From Cohnella caldifontis (GTDB taxonomy: Bacteria; Bacillota; Bacilli; Paenibacillales; Paenibacillaceae), in the NCBI RefSeq assembly GCF_029360585.1, contig NZ_JAQZSJ010000015.1:62001-126000 (forward strand): a stretch of DNA of 64,000 nucleotides. The letters are read 5' to 3'. The translations under genes and the position numbers were made by a program. This document shows positions 36,329 to 45,396 of the stretch, in pieces. The notes under the pieces were generated by a model. The model had not been told where the DNA came from, did not search any database, and worked only from the letters and a program-made list of their open reading frames with translations. How positions within the stretch are numbered: the first letter of the stretch is position 1; the number at the start of each line of letters is the position of its first letter.

Positions 36329-37795
36329 TCAATCCCCGGCTTGCCGTACCCGGCTGAACACGAAGCGGTAAAAAACCAGAATGCCGATATGGGAGAGGGC
36401 CAGCACCGCGTATACGTTGCCGTAAATATAAGATTCCGGCTCGGCGTTGAGCGGATTCAGCGACAGGCCGGCCCCGTGGTCCGTCACTTTGCTGTAAATG
36501 CCTGCGGATACGGCGCTGCTGAGGAAACTCAGAAGCTGCATGAGCCCCATGCCCACCCCGGTCTGCTCCTTCGGCAGCGTCCGGGAAAGGGTGTTGGACA
36601 GGGCGATCCCGATGAACATTTGGCCGACGTTGCCGAACACGAGAAAAACCGAGATCCAAACCGGCGAGATTCCCGTGAAAGAGGACATCAAAGCGAAACA
36701 GACGATCAGCAGCCCGGACGCCGTCATGAACAGGAACGGATTGCCTTTCGCGTCCGCCAATTTGCCCCCCTTGCGCCCCAATAAAGCGGAGATGACGGCG
36801 GCCGGCACCATCGCGAAGCCGATCCAACCCGGCTCCAACCGGTGCACGTCGGCTAACAATTGCGGAGTCAGCAAGGAAAGGGAGAATCCGACTCCCATGA
36901 TCAACACCGACAGGACAAGCCCCTGCGTATACTGGCGGTTCCGGAACAGCCGGGGCTGGACGAACGGTTCCTTCGCCGTCCGGATCCGTGCGAGGAACCC
37001 GATAAGAAACAGGGCGCTGCCAGCGGCGAGTTGCCATTCCCCCGTCGTGACGGCCAGCATCAGCAGCGCCACCGTGCCGGCAAGCAGGCCGCCTCCGAGC
37101 CAGTCGATCCGGCCTCCTCCGCCCTGCTCGTGATTCAAGTATTTCCGGTAAAACGGCAGCGTGAAGAGGACGAGCAAAGGGATGCAGAACAGCCAGCGCC
37201 AGTGGAGAAAACTGACGACCAACGCGGAAACGACGGGCCCGACGGCGTTGCCGGTCGCAAGGCCGGTCGCGGAGATGCCGAGCGCCCGACCGCGCGTTTC
37301 GGCGGGAAAATAGCGTACCGGGATGATCATCGCCGTCGCCGGGATCACGGACGCGCCGACCGATTGCAGAACCCGGGCCAACAACACCATCCAATAAGCT
37401 TGCGAGGCCAGCCCGACCAACGACCCCGCGAAGAAAAAGAACAGCCCGAACGTCAGCAGGTTTTTGAGTTTGAACGTATCGGCGAGTTTGCCGTAAATCA
37501 CCGCCCCGATCGCGTAGATCAACAAATAAATGGCGGAAACCCAACTGACTTGGGAGAAAGGAAGCCGGAAATCCTCGCGGATTTCGGGTATCACGAAATT
37601 GAACATCGTCGCGCTCATCGAGGATAGGATCAAAGTGAACGCGAGCACGCGGATCAGTTTTTCCCCAGATTCCACCTGAGGAGTCGATTGCGGATCTTCC
37701 GGAGATTGCCGATGAAGCCGCGAGGGGCTCGGATCTTGCCGGTTTTGATGCGGGTTTTGCGGATTCGGTTGATGAAGCGGCTGTTCGATCGCCAT
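36329..37795 (-). CDS. MFS multidrug exporter of the DHA2 (EmrB/QacA) type
   Basis: 488 aa. An unusual hydrophilic N-terminus of about 45 residues rich in Gln, Pro, Asn and His (HQPNPQNPHQNRQDPSP) precedes about 14 transmembrane helices. Motif A appears as GKLADTFKLKNLL, and motif C-like GVGFSLSL and GISATGLATGNAVGPVVSALV fit proton-drug antiporters. It is divergent from a LysR-type regulator, its likely controller. Confidence 0.85.
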   Translation of the reverse strand: MAIEQPLHQPNPQNPHQNRQDPSPSRLHRQSPEDPQSTPQVESGEKLIRVLAFTLILSSMSATMFNFVIPEIREDFRLPFSQVSWVSAIYLLIYAIGAVIYGKLADTFKLKNLLTFGLFFFFAGSLVGLASQAYWMVLLARVLQSVGASVIPATAMIIPVRYFPAETRGRALGISATGLATGNAVGPVVSALVVSFLHWRWLFCIPLLVLFTLPFYRKYLNHEQGGGGRIDWLGGGLLAGTVALLMLAVTTGEWQLAAGSALFLIGFLARIRTAKEPFVQPRLFRNRQYTQGLVLSVLIMGVGFSLSLLTPQLLADVHRLEPGWIGFAMVPAAVISALLGRKGGKLADAKGNPFLFMTASGLLIVCFALMSSFTGISPVWISVFLVFGNVGQMFIGIALSNTLSRTLPKEQTGVGMGLMQLLSFLSSAVSAGIYSKVTDHGAGLSLNPLNAEPESYIYGNVYAVLALSHIGILVFYRFVFSRVRQAGD

Positions 37796-37856
37796 ATTCC
37801 TTGCCTCCTTACCACTCTTTGGTTAATAAGATATAATGGAAATCGTATATAGAAAA

Positions 37857-37876
37857 ATATATGTTGAAGCATATAT
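37857..37876. promoter_or_regulatory. Candidate LysR operator between MFS and lysR genes
   Basis: ATATATG (37857-37863), six-base spacer, CATATAT (37870-37876): a perfect 7-6-7 dyad with an internal T-N11-A, in the AT-rich 125-bp divergent region. LysR-type proteins bind such sites to control themselves and the divergent gene. Confidence 0.5.
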
Positions 37877-37920
37877 CCATAACTTCAGGTATATCGTTCT
37901 GACGTTCGGAGGGATGTTGA

Positions 37921-38847
37921 ATGGAGCTCCTGCAGCTGCAATATTTCCAAACGGTGGCCCGACTGGAGCATATGACGAAGGCGGCGGAGGAGCTGCGCGT
38001 CGCCCAACCCGCGCTTAGCAAAACGATCGCCCGCCTGGAGTCCGATTTGGGCGTTCCGCTGTTCGACCGCACGAATCGGCAAATCCGGCTGAACGCGTTC
38101 GGCAGGGCGTTTCTAGGAAAAGTAGACACCGCGCTGGCGGCGTTGGAGGAGGGTCGGAAAGAGGTGGCCGATTTGGCGGGCATGGAGCGGGGAAGCATTC
38201 ATTTGGCGACGAATACGCTGCACCGCGTAACCCATTCGTTGGGCGTTTTCCGCGCGCGGCACCCGGAAGTCAATTTCCGAATCGTGCAAGTTGCCCCCTC
38301 TTCGACGGAGGAGATGGTCCGCCTGCTGGAATCCGGCGAGGCCGATCTCTGTTTCACGGCCGCGCCCCTCGACCGGCCGGGGATCCGGGAGATCGCCGTA
38401 TTGAACGCGGAAATATTGCTCGCCGTGCCGCCCGGGCACCGATTCGAAGGCACGGGGAGCATCCGGCTGGCGGATGCGGCCGGCGAGCCGTTCATCGAGT
38501 ATCGGGCGGGGCATCCCTTCCGCGGCGCCAACGACGCGTTCTGCCAGAAAGCGGGGATCCGGCGCAACGTGGTATGCGAGGTCGAGGAACCGTCGGCGCT
38601 GGCGGAGCTGGTGCAGGCCGGATTGGGCGTCGCGCTCGTGCCGGGCAGGCAGGAGGCGAAGCAGCCGTTTTGGCAGGTGCGGATCGAAGAGCCCTCGTGG
38701 CATCGGGCTTTCAATCTGGCGTGGCAGGACAAACGTTACCTGTCCTTGGCGGCCCGCCGGTTCCGGGACTTTCTCGTCGAATATTTCGCCGAGCCGCCGA
38801 AAACATCTGCCGCTCCCGCGTCATCAAGATTGGATGCGGCCGAATGA
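37921..38847 (+). CDS. LysR-family transcriptional regulator
   Basis: 308 aa. N-terminal winged HTH (residues 1-60: LQYFQTVARLEHMTKAAEELRVAQPALSKTI in outline, with LESDLGVPLFDR) and a C-terminal periplasmic-binding-like effector domain (GSIHLATN onward). The ATG at 37921 follows GGAGG. Divergent from the MFS exporter, suggesting control of drug or metabolite efflux by an unknown inducer. The tail beyond residue 290 is Ala/Ser/Pro-rich. Confidence 0.88.
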   Translation: MELLQLQYFQTVARLEHMTKAAEELRVAQPALSKTIARLESDLGVPLFDRTNRQIRLNAFGRAFLGKVDTALAALEEGRKEVADLAGMERGSIHLATNTLHRVTHSLGVFRARHPEVNFRIVQVAPSSTEEMVRLLESGEADLCFTAAPLDRPGIREIAVLNAEILLAVPPGHRFEGTGSIRLADAAGEPFIEYRAGHPFRGANDAFCQKAGIRRNVVCEVEEPSALAELVQAGLGVALVPGRQEAKQPFWQVRIEEPSWHRAFNLAWQDKRYLSLAARRFRDFLVEYFAEPPKTSAAPASSRLDAAE

Positions 38848-39021
38848 ATCGGCGATAGCGGTTGGCTCAGGATCCCGTTTGCCGGTGAAATCGTGGCACA
38901 TCCTCCTTCGCCAACAACATCTTAGCCGGATAACCCAATCGCTCAGAATTGTCTTGATCCCCCAACTGGCAAAATGTAGACTGGAGTCGATAAATCATCC
39001 GCAATCAGGCGCGTGAAGCAC

Positions 39022-39060
39022 ACCGCCCTCGGCATCAATAGCCGGGGGCGGTTATTTTTT
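39022..39060 (+). terminator. Terminator downstream of lysR
   Basis: ACCGCCCTCGGC (39022-39033) pairs with GCCGGGGGCGGT (39041-39052), 12 bp with one G-T pair, followed by TTATTTTTT. It ends exactly where the next frame can begin (TTG 39059), so that gene must be transcribed by read-through or from a start inside this region. Confidence 0.85.
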
Positions 39061-39748
39061 GGGGAGGGATGGACATGGCGGATTCGAAACGGAGTATCGG
39101 AAATGGATGGACATGCACTTATCGCGGCGGAAAGGCGAACGTTTGCGGCGATTGAAAGAAGGGCACGGTTATGGAGAAAAGCTGCTTCTGGAGCATATTT
39201 GGCGGCCCGTAGTCGGAAGCTTCGAACACCTGCACCCGGAATACGAGGTCGTGGATGAGGATGGCAACTACTATTATCTGGATTTCGCCTATCTTCGCGA
39301 TCCTGGGCCGACCGATCTGGAGTCCGACGGATTCAATCCGCATGCCCGGGATGCCGACCGCAACAGCTTCAAGAAAGAACGCCGGCGGCAAAACGCGATC
39401 GCGCTGAAGGGCTGGAACATCCTCCGTTTCTCCACGGACGATATTCGGGAAGATCCTGAACACTGCCGCAGAACGTTGCGCCGGATGCTGGAGCGATGGT
39501 ACGGGGAGGAGAGTGCGGATTGGAAGGGACTATCCGTCTATCAGAAGGAGATCTTGAGATTTGCCATACGTGCGGCAAAACCGATCACACCTGCGGATGC
39601 GATGGATACCACGGGTTTAAGCAACAAACACGTCCGCAAAATTCTTCGGGAAATGGTGGACTTGCGATTACTCGAACCTGCTTCGGGAGAACAACGCTGG
39701 ACCCGGTATAAAATAAAAAAAATAACGGAACTCTGTTCCGTTATTTGA
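39059..39748 (+). CDS. DUF559-like (PD-(D/E)XK) protein with C-terminal winged helix
   Basis: Up to 229 aa. Residues about 10-145 match a Paenibacillus family with a Vsr/DUF559-like nuclease fold: EYRKWMDMHLSRRKGERLRRL, GHGYGEKLLLEHIW, LHPEYEVVDEDGNYYYLDFAY, then LESDGF and the Lys/Arg-rich WNILRFSTDDI. The C-terminal part (KPITPADAMDTTGLSNKHVRKIL) looks like a winged helix. The only possible starts are TTG 39059, which abuts a terminator hairpin, or ATG 39107. The last residues (KKITELCSVI) are encoded by the first unit of the 51-bp tandem repeat, so the natural C-terminus may be altered. Function unknown. Confidence 0.7.
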   Translation: MGRDGHGGFETEYRKWMDMHLSRRKGERLRRLKEGHGYGEKLLLEHIWRPVVGSFEHLHPEYEVVDEDGNYYYLDFAYLRDPGPTDLESDGFNPHARDADRNSFKKERRRQNAIALKGWNILRFSTDDIREDPEHCRRTLRRMLERWYGEESADWKGLSVYQKEILRFAIRAAKPITPADAMDTTGLSNKHVRKILREMVDLRLLEPASGEQRWTRYKIKKITELCSVI

Positions 39749-39955
39749 GCGGCGTATGGATGTTTCCGTGAAATAGGGGAACTCTATTCCGTTAATCGAG
39801 CGGCGCACGGCAGTTTCCGCTAAATAAAGGAACTCTGCTCCGTTATTCGAGCAGCGCATGGCAGTTTCCGCTAAATAAAGGAACTCTGTTCCGTTATTCG
39901 AGCGGTGCATGGCGGATTCTACGAAATAGAGGAACTGAATTCCTTTATTCACGAG
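39720..39955. repeat. 51-bp tandem repeat, five units
   Basis: Units start at 39720, 39771, 39822, 39873 and 39924 (the last is partial). Each has AAATAAAGGAACTCTGTTCC or a variant, GTTATTCGAGCGGCGCATGG and GTTTCCGCT. The core GGAACTCTGTTCC is itself a short hairpin. The array starts inside the 3' end of the upstream gene and ends 20 bp before the ddl stop. Confidence 0.9.
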
Positions 39956-39974
39956 GTACCATCACGCCTATACG

Positions 39975-41120
39975 TTACTCCCCACCGCCGTAATCGATCG
40001 ACTGCTTCTCCTCGAAGCGTTCGAACGCCAGGCGGATCAAGGTATCGAGCAGCTCCCGGTACGACAGGCCGGTTTCCTTCCACATCAGCGGGTACATGCT
40101 GAACGGCGTAAAACCCGGCATCGTGTTCACCTCGTTGATAAGCAGCCGGCCGTCGCTGCGGCGCAGGAAGAAATCGGCGCGGCACAAGCCGGAGCCGTCG
40201 ATCGCCTTGAAGGCGCGGACCGCCATCGTGCGGACGGCCTCCGCCACCTCCGGCGGAAGGTTCGCCGGGATTTCCATGACGGATTTGCCGTCGACGTATT
40301 TCGCTTTATAGTCGTAGAATTCGTTCGAGCTGCGAATCTCGCCGGGCACCGATGCCCGGGGCTCGTCGTTGCCCAGTACGCTGACCTCGATCTCCCGGGC
40401 ATCGACGAACTCTTCCACGATGACCTTGCGGTCGTAGCGGAGCGCCGTCTCCACGGCAGCTTCGAGCTCTTCCCGGTCGCGTGCTTTCGACACGCCCACG
40501 CTCGATCCGAGATTGGCCGGTTTGACGAAGCAGGGGTAGCCGAGTTCTTCGATTTCGGCGATTCTCGCCTGCCGGTTCTCTTTCCAGCCGAATCGCGTGA
40601 AGTGCCTATACGCCGCCTGGGGCAAGCCGGCCTGGGCGAACAACGTCTTCATCACGACCTTGTCCATCCCGACGGCCGAAGCCAACACGCCCGCTCCAAC
40701 GTAGGGCAAACCAGCCATTTCGAACAGCCCTTGGATCGTCCCGTCTTCCCCGAACGTGCCGTGCAGCAGCGGGAACATGACGTCGACGGGCCGGCCGTCG
40801 TTCGCCGCGGCATCGGCACGCTCCGCCAGGATCCGCTCGGACATGCCGCGCAAGATCGGCTGCAGCGCGGAAATCCCGGCAGCCCCCGACATCTTCTCGC
40901 CTTGCGCGGAGCCGCCGAATTGCAGCTCGGCGACGGCGGCCGGAGGCGCGGTCAGCAGCGGACCGGAGCGCCATTGCCCTTGTTTCGTGATATAGAAAGG
41001 TATGAGTTCATACTTGTCGTAATCGAACGCCTTCAAAACCGCGAGCGCGGTCTGCAGCGACACTTCGTGCTCTCCCGATCTTCCGCCGTACACGAGGCCG
41101 ACGCGGATTTTGCTCCCCAT
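39975..41120 (-). CDS. ddl: D-alanine--D-alanine ligase
   Basis: 381 aa ATP-grasp enzyme making the D-Ala-D-Ala peptidoglycan precursor. N-terminal VGLVYGGRSGEHEVSL, PLLHGTFGEDGTIQG, GYPCFVKPANLGSSVGVSKA, IVEEFVDAREIEVSVLGN and the C-terminal metal-binding INEVNTMPGFTPFSMYP are all present. Length is slightly above the usual 350-370 aa. The 51-bp repeat array lies just past its 3' end. Confidence 0.95.
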   Translation of the reverse strand: MGSKIRVGLVYGGRSGEHEVSLQTALAVLKAFDYDKYELIPFYITKQGQWRSGPLLTAPPAAVAELQFGGSAQGEKMSGAAGISALQPILRGMSERILAERADAAANDGRPVDVMFPLLHGTFGEDGTIQGLFEMAGLPYVGAGVLASAVGMDKVVMKTLFAQAGLPQAAYRHFTRFGWKENRQARIAEIEELGYPCFVKPANLGSSVGVSKARDREELEAAVETALRYDRKVIVEEFVDAREIEVSVLGNDEPRASVPGEIRSSNEFYDYKAKYVDGKSVMEIPANLPPEVAEAVRTMAVRAFKAIDGSGLCRADFFLRRSDGRLLINEVNTMPGFTPFSMYPLMWKETGLSYRELLDTLIRLAFERFEEKQSIDYGGGE

Positions 41121-41144
41121 GGTTACCCTCCGGATCTCTGTCTT

Positions 41145-42227
41145 TTAAAACTCATCGGCGATATGGAAAAAACGGTACCGGGTTTTCCCCGTCCAAGCGT
41201 ATGAATCCCGGTAATCCCAATAGCGGTGCCGGCTGCTTACGGTATTCGCGTTGACGAGCGGCGTGCCGTCCGGAGCGAACGCGGTGACGATCGTGTTATG
41301 TCCGAATCGTCCGTAGCCGTCCCAGTCGTAGCAGATGACGTCCCCCAGCTGCAACCAGTCGGGGGAATCCACCGCTTCCGCCCGCAGCCCGTAGCCGCGC
41401 GGCAGCGACAAAAACCGCTGCAGGCCGTCGGCGACCGCCCAGCTGAAGCTCCACCATTCGCGGCCGTTCAGGCGGCCTTTATACCACCAGCCCGATTCCC
41501 TTTTCCCAGTATAGTTCATAGGCGCTTGGCCTGCAAAGAGACACTGGGAGACATAATTCGTGCAATTCACCTCGAATCCCTCATATGCGGGATTCATCTC
41601 GTTCCACCATCTTTCGGCGTAAGCCACGGCCTCCGCGCGCCGATAAGGGATCCCTCGCCGATAAGGGTCGTATCCGTAAGCTCCGTCCGGACCGCCTCCC
41701 GCATACACCTTGGAACGGTTGCCCCGCTGCGGCCCAACGTGGATCAAAGGTACGGAAGGCATCGCGTCCCTGCGTTCGAACAGCTCCTCCGGATCGTCTT
41801 CGGGAACCGGCGCATGAACGCGCCGCATGCCTTCCCCCGCCAGCGGTTCCGCCGTATCGATCTCCCAGCGGCCGGCCGCGAACACGAAACGGATCCGTTC
41901 CCGTTCCACCCGTTCCTCCTGCCACGAGATTCCCCTTTGCTCGCAAGTCCGGACGACGTGCATCGACACGTCGACGGCAACGTCTTTGCCGCCGCCGAAA
42001 CGGCGCTCGATCCGGGTCCGCACCTCGGAGCGCGACACCCGGATCCCCCTTTCCGCTTCGCGGCGCAACGACTCGGACAACCGTGCCGATAGGCGCCTGC
42101 GGTGCGCGGGGTCCTTCACCTTGCTCAGGAAATCGTCGTCCCCCCGCAAACCCGCCTCGTTGACCGAACTGACGTACGCAAACAAGGCGTTTTTCCAATC
42201 GGCCTCCCTTATGATGGATTCCGGCAT
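41145..42227 (-). CDS. Amidase_6-type protein without signal peptide
   Basis: 360 aa. The C-terminal half (about 195-360) matches the putative amidase domain PF12671, NlpC/P60-like: YRRAEAVAYAERWWNEMNP, catalytic Cys in FEVNCTNYVSQCLFAG, GLQRFLSLPRGYGL, and His in GDVICYDWDGYGRFGHNTIVT. The N-terminal 190 residues are highly charged and unlike a known domain. Most relatives with this domain have signal peptides; none is visible here. The ATG at 42227 follows GGGGGCGG. It lies 24 bp upstream of ddl on the same strand, hinting at a cell-wall role. Confidence 0.8.
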   Translation of the reverse strand: MPESIIREADWKNALFAYVSSVNEAGLRGDDDFLSKVKDPAHRRRLSARLSESLRREAERGIRVSRSEVRTRIERRFGGGKDVAVDVSMHVVRTCEQRGISWQEERVERERIRFVFAAGRWEIDTAEPLAGEGMRRVHAPVPEDDPEELFERRDAMPSVPLIHVGPQRGNRSKVYAGGGPDGAYGYDPYRRGIPYRRAEAVAYAERWWNEMNPAYEGFEVNCTNYVSQCLFAGQAPMNYTGKRESGWWYKGRLNGREWWSFSWAVADGLQRFLSLPRGYGLRAEAVDSPDWLQLGDVICYDWDGYGRFGHNTIVTAFAPDGTPLVNANTVSSRHRYWDYRDSYAWTGKTRYRFFHIADEF

Positions 42228-42400
42228 CGAATCCGCCCCCTTCCGCCCGTTTTCCGGCCAAAACCGCGTCGTTTCATTTTATTCGCGGGAGCGTCCCTCC
42301 ATGCCGAACCATTCCAGGAACGGACCGGATGATTCCCCGAAAGATGCGGATTCTAAAACGGGAGAAAGACGCTTTTTGGCGTTCCCGCAGGCAAAAAGGC

Positions 42401-42429
42401 TTTACGGCACGGCCTCGAGCGAGTATACT
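42401..42429 (+). promoter_or_regulatory. Promoter of acnA
   Basis: TTTACG (42401-42406), 17-base spacer, TATACT (42424-42429). Thirty bases further on is a dyad, GTTTCA-N5-TGAAAC (42459-42475), just upstream of the AAGGAGG site, which could bind a repressor such as a CcpC-like protein. Confidence 0.6.
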
Positions 42430-42503
42430 GGATATCGGAAATGTTATTATGAAATCGCGTTTCACAGAATGAAACATGAACCATCGCAAGGAGGCTGAAC
42501 CAC

Positions 42504-45215
42504 TTGTCCAACCTGCCGTACAATGTCCAAGCCGACCTGCAGTCGTCCGGTCAATCCTACCGGTACTACCGCTTGCAAGCTCTGGAAGAGCAAGGCCTGG
42601 GCCCCGTATCCAAACTGCCTTTTTCCATGAAAGTCCTGCTGGAAGCCGCCGTCCGCCAGTTCGACGGCCGCGGCATCACGCTGGAACACGTCAAGCAGCT
42701 CGCTTCCTGGGCGGAAGGCCGCGTGGACAAAGAAATTCCTTTGATCCCCGCGCGCATCGTGCTTCAGGACTTCACCGGCGTGCCGGTCGTCGTCGACCTG
42801 GCGGCCATGCGCGACACCGTGAAGAAAGCCGGCGGCGACCCGAAGCGGATCAACCCGCTCGTGCCGGTCGACCTCGTCATCGACCACTCGGTCATGGTCG
42901 ACGCCTTCGGCAGCCCCGACGCGCTGAACTACAACATGGACATCGAATTCCAGCGCAACGAGGAACGCTACCGCTTCCTGCGCTGGGCGCAAACCGCGTT
43001 CGATAACTTCCGCGCGGTTCCCCCGGCGACCGGCATCGTGCACCAGGTCAACCTGGAGTATCTCGCGTCCGTCGCCGCCACGAAAAACAAAGACGGCGTA
43101 ACGGAAGTCTATCCGGACTCCCTCGTCGGCACCGACTCCCACACGACCATGATCAACGGCCTGGGCGTCGTCGGCTGGGGCGTCGGCGGCATCGAAGCCG
43201 AAGCCTGCATGCTCGGCCAGCCGCTCTACTTCGTCATGCCGGAAGTCATCGGCTTCAAGCTGACGGGCAAACTGGCGGAAGGCGCTACCGCGACCGACCT
43301 CGCGCTGACCGTTACGCAAATGCTGCGCAAGAAGGGCGTCGTCGGCAAATTCGTCGAGTTTTTCGGCCCCGGCCTCTCGAATATCTCGCTCGCCGACCGC
43401 GCGACGGTCGCGAACATGGCGCCGGAGTACGGCGCGACGATCGGCTTCTTCCCGGTCGACCAGGAAACGCTGAACTACCTGCGTCTCACCGGCCGCGAAG
43501 AGAAGCAAATCGAACTGGTCGAAGCCTACTATAAAGCCAACGGCATGTTCCGCACGGACGCCACGCCGGATCCGGTCTTCTCCGACGTGATCGAGCTGGA
43601 ACTGTCGACGATCGTGCCGAGCCTCGCCGGACCGAAACGCCCGCAGGACCGCGTCGAACTGACCGCGATGAAGCAGTCGTTCAACGAAATCGTCCGCATG
43701 CCGATCGACAAGGGCGGCTACGGCCTGTCCGAGGATAAAATCGCGCAAACCGCGGACGTCAAACATCCGAACGGCGAAACGAGCAAGCTCACGACCGGCG
43801 CCGTCGTCATCGCGGCGATCACGAGCTGCACGAACACGTCCAACCCGAGCGTCATGCTGGGCGCGGGCCTCGTGGCGAAGAAAGCCGTCGAGCGCGGCCT
43901 GAAGAAACCGGGCTACGTGAAAAGCTCGCTGACCCCGGGCTCCCTGGTCGTTACCGACTACCTGACGAAAGCCGGCCTGCTGCCTTACCTGGAGCAGCTG
44001 GGCTTCTACGTCGCCGGCTACGGCTGCGCGACCTGTATCGGCAACTCCGGCCCGCTGCCGGACGAAGTCAGCCAAGCGATCGCGGACAACGACATGACCG
44101 TCGCCGCCGTGCTCTCCGGCAACCGGAACTTCGAAGGCCGCGTCCACGCGCAGGTGAAAGCGAACTACCTCGCTTCCCCGCCGCTCGTCGTCGCCTACGC
44201 CCTTGCCGGCACGGTCAACATCGACCTGGCGAACGATCCGATCGGCTATGACCAGAACGATCAGCCGGTCTACCTGAAAGACATTTGGCCGACCAACGAA
44301 GAAATCCAGCAAGCGATCGCCGGCGCGCTCAATCCGCAAATGTTCCGCGACAAATACGAGCACGTCTTCACGCAGAACAAGCGTTGGAACGAGATCGCGG
44401 TGCCGGAAGGCGAAATTTACGAATGGGATCCGAAGTCGACCTACATCGCCAATCCGCCGTTCTTCGCGAACCTCGGCACCGAAGCCGGCGACATCGCGGA
44501 CATCCGCGCGGCGAAAGTATTGGCCTTGCTCGGCGACTCGGTCACGACCGACCATATTTCCCCGGCCGGCAACATCAAGGCCGACAGCCCGGCCGGCCTG
44601 TACCTGACCCAGCACGGCGTCGAGAAGAAGGACTTCAACTCCTACGGCTCCCGCCGCGGTCACCATGAGGTGATGATGCGCGGAACGTTCGCCAACATCC
44701 GGATCCGCAACCAGGTGGCTCCGGGCACGGAAGGCGGCGTGACGACCTACCTGCCGACGGGCGAAGTGATGTCCATCTACGACGCTTCGATGAAGTACCA
44801 GGACAGCGATACGAACCTGGTCGTCATCGCCGGCAAAGAATACGGCACGGGCAGCTCCCGCGACTGGGCGGCCAAAGGCACGTTCCTGCTGGGCGTCAAA
44901 GCCGTCATCGCCGAAAGCTTCGAGCGGATCCACCGCTCCAACCTCGTCGGCATGGGCGTGCTGCCGCTGCAATTCGAGCCCGGTCAAAGCTGGAAGTCGC
45001 TCGGCATCACCGGCCGCGAGACGTTCGAGATTCAAGGCCTGTCGAACGACGTGACGCCGGGCCAGACCGTCACCGTCACCGCGAAGCGCGAAGACGGCTC
45101 GACGTTCGACTTCAAAGCCGTCGTCCGTCTGGACTCCATGGTAGACGTGGACTACTACCGCAACGGCGGCATCCTGCAAACGGTGCTGCGCCAAATGCTG
45201 GCCGGCCAGAAATAA
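42504..45215 (+). CDS. acnA: Aconitate hydratase
   Basis: 903 aa TCA-cycle enzyme interconverting citrate and isocitrate, and an RNA-binding regulator when its cluster is lost in many bacteria. The [4Fe-4S] ligands are in [17 protein letters not shown] and [12 protein letters not shown]; the C-terminal swivel domain has [15 protein letters not shown] and [19 protein letters not shown]. Length matches AcnA/IRP1. TTG start at 42504 with AAGGAGG. Confidence 0.96.
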   Translation: MSNLPYNVQADLQSSGQSYRYYRLQALEEQGLGPVSKLPFSMKVLLEAAVRQFDGRGITLEHVKQLASWAEGRVDKEIPLIPARIVLQDFTGVPVVVDLAAMRDTVKKAGGDPKRINPLVPVDLVIDHSVMVDAFGSPDALNYNMDIEFQRNEERYRFLRWAQTAFDNFRAVPPATGIVHQVNLEYLASVAATKNKDGVTEVYPDSLVGTDSHTTMINGLGVVGWGVGGIEAEACMLGQPLYFVMPEVIGFKLTGKLAEGATATDLALTVTQMLRKKGVVGKFVEFFGPGLSNISLADRATVANMAPEYGATIGFFPVDQETLNYLRLTGREEKQIELVEAYYKANGMFRTDATPDPVFSDVIELELSTIVPSLAGPKRPQDRVELTAMKQSFNEIVRMPIDKGGYGLSEDKIAQTADVKHPNGETSKLTTGAVVIAAITSCTNTSNPSVMLGAGLVAKKAVERGLKKPGYVKSSLTPGSLVVTDYLTKAGLLPYLEQLGFYVAGYGCATCIGNSGPLPDEVSQAIADNDMTVAAVLSGNRNFEGRVHAQVKANYLASPPLVVAYALAGTVNIDLANDPIGYDQNDQPVYLKDIWPTNEEIQQAIAGALNPQMFRDKYEHVFTQNKRWNEIAVPEGEIYEWDPKSTYIANPPFFANLGTEAGDIADIRAAKVLALLGDSVTTDHISPAGNIKADSPAGLYLTQHGVEKKDFNSYGSRRGHHEVMMRGTFANIRIRNQVAPGTEGGVTTYLPTGEVMSIYDASMKYQDSDTNLVVIAGKEYGTGSSRDWAAKGTFLLGVKAVIAESFERIHRSNLVGMGVLPLQFEPGQSWKSLGITGRETFEIQGLSNDVTPGQTVTVTAKREDGSTFDFKAVVRLDSMVDVDYYRNGGILQTVLRQMLAGQK

Positions 45216-45228
45216 GGCTTGAGCCGCC

Positions 45229-45265
45229 AAAGCCCTTTCTCCCTCCGGGGAGGAAGGGCTTTTTC
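45229..45265 (+). terminator. Terminator of acnA
   Basis: AAAGCCCTTTCTCC (45229-45242) pairs with GGAGGAAGGGCTTT, followed by TTTTT. Confidence 0.9.
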
Positions 45266-45396
45266 GCGCGGCCGAAAGCCCGTTCGATGCCGTTTGGTCG
45301 GACATGCCCAGGTGGGTTATAATGGAACCTGACGCTTGGTCTCATCCGTTACATTTCCCGTTCATCCCATCCCAACCAATCCGGAGGTGCTTGCCG

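Noticed and set aside
42462-45305. Very long open frame (about 947 codons) antisense to acnA, and a similar 753-codon frame antisense to hemL/LCP (23649-25910)
   Set aside because: Both mirror the codon bias of a GC-rich gene on the other strand, have no ribosome binding site or family motif, and overlap well-identified genes completely.
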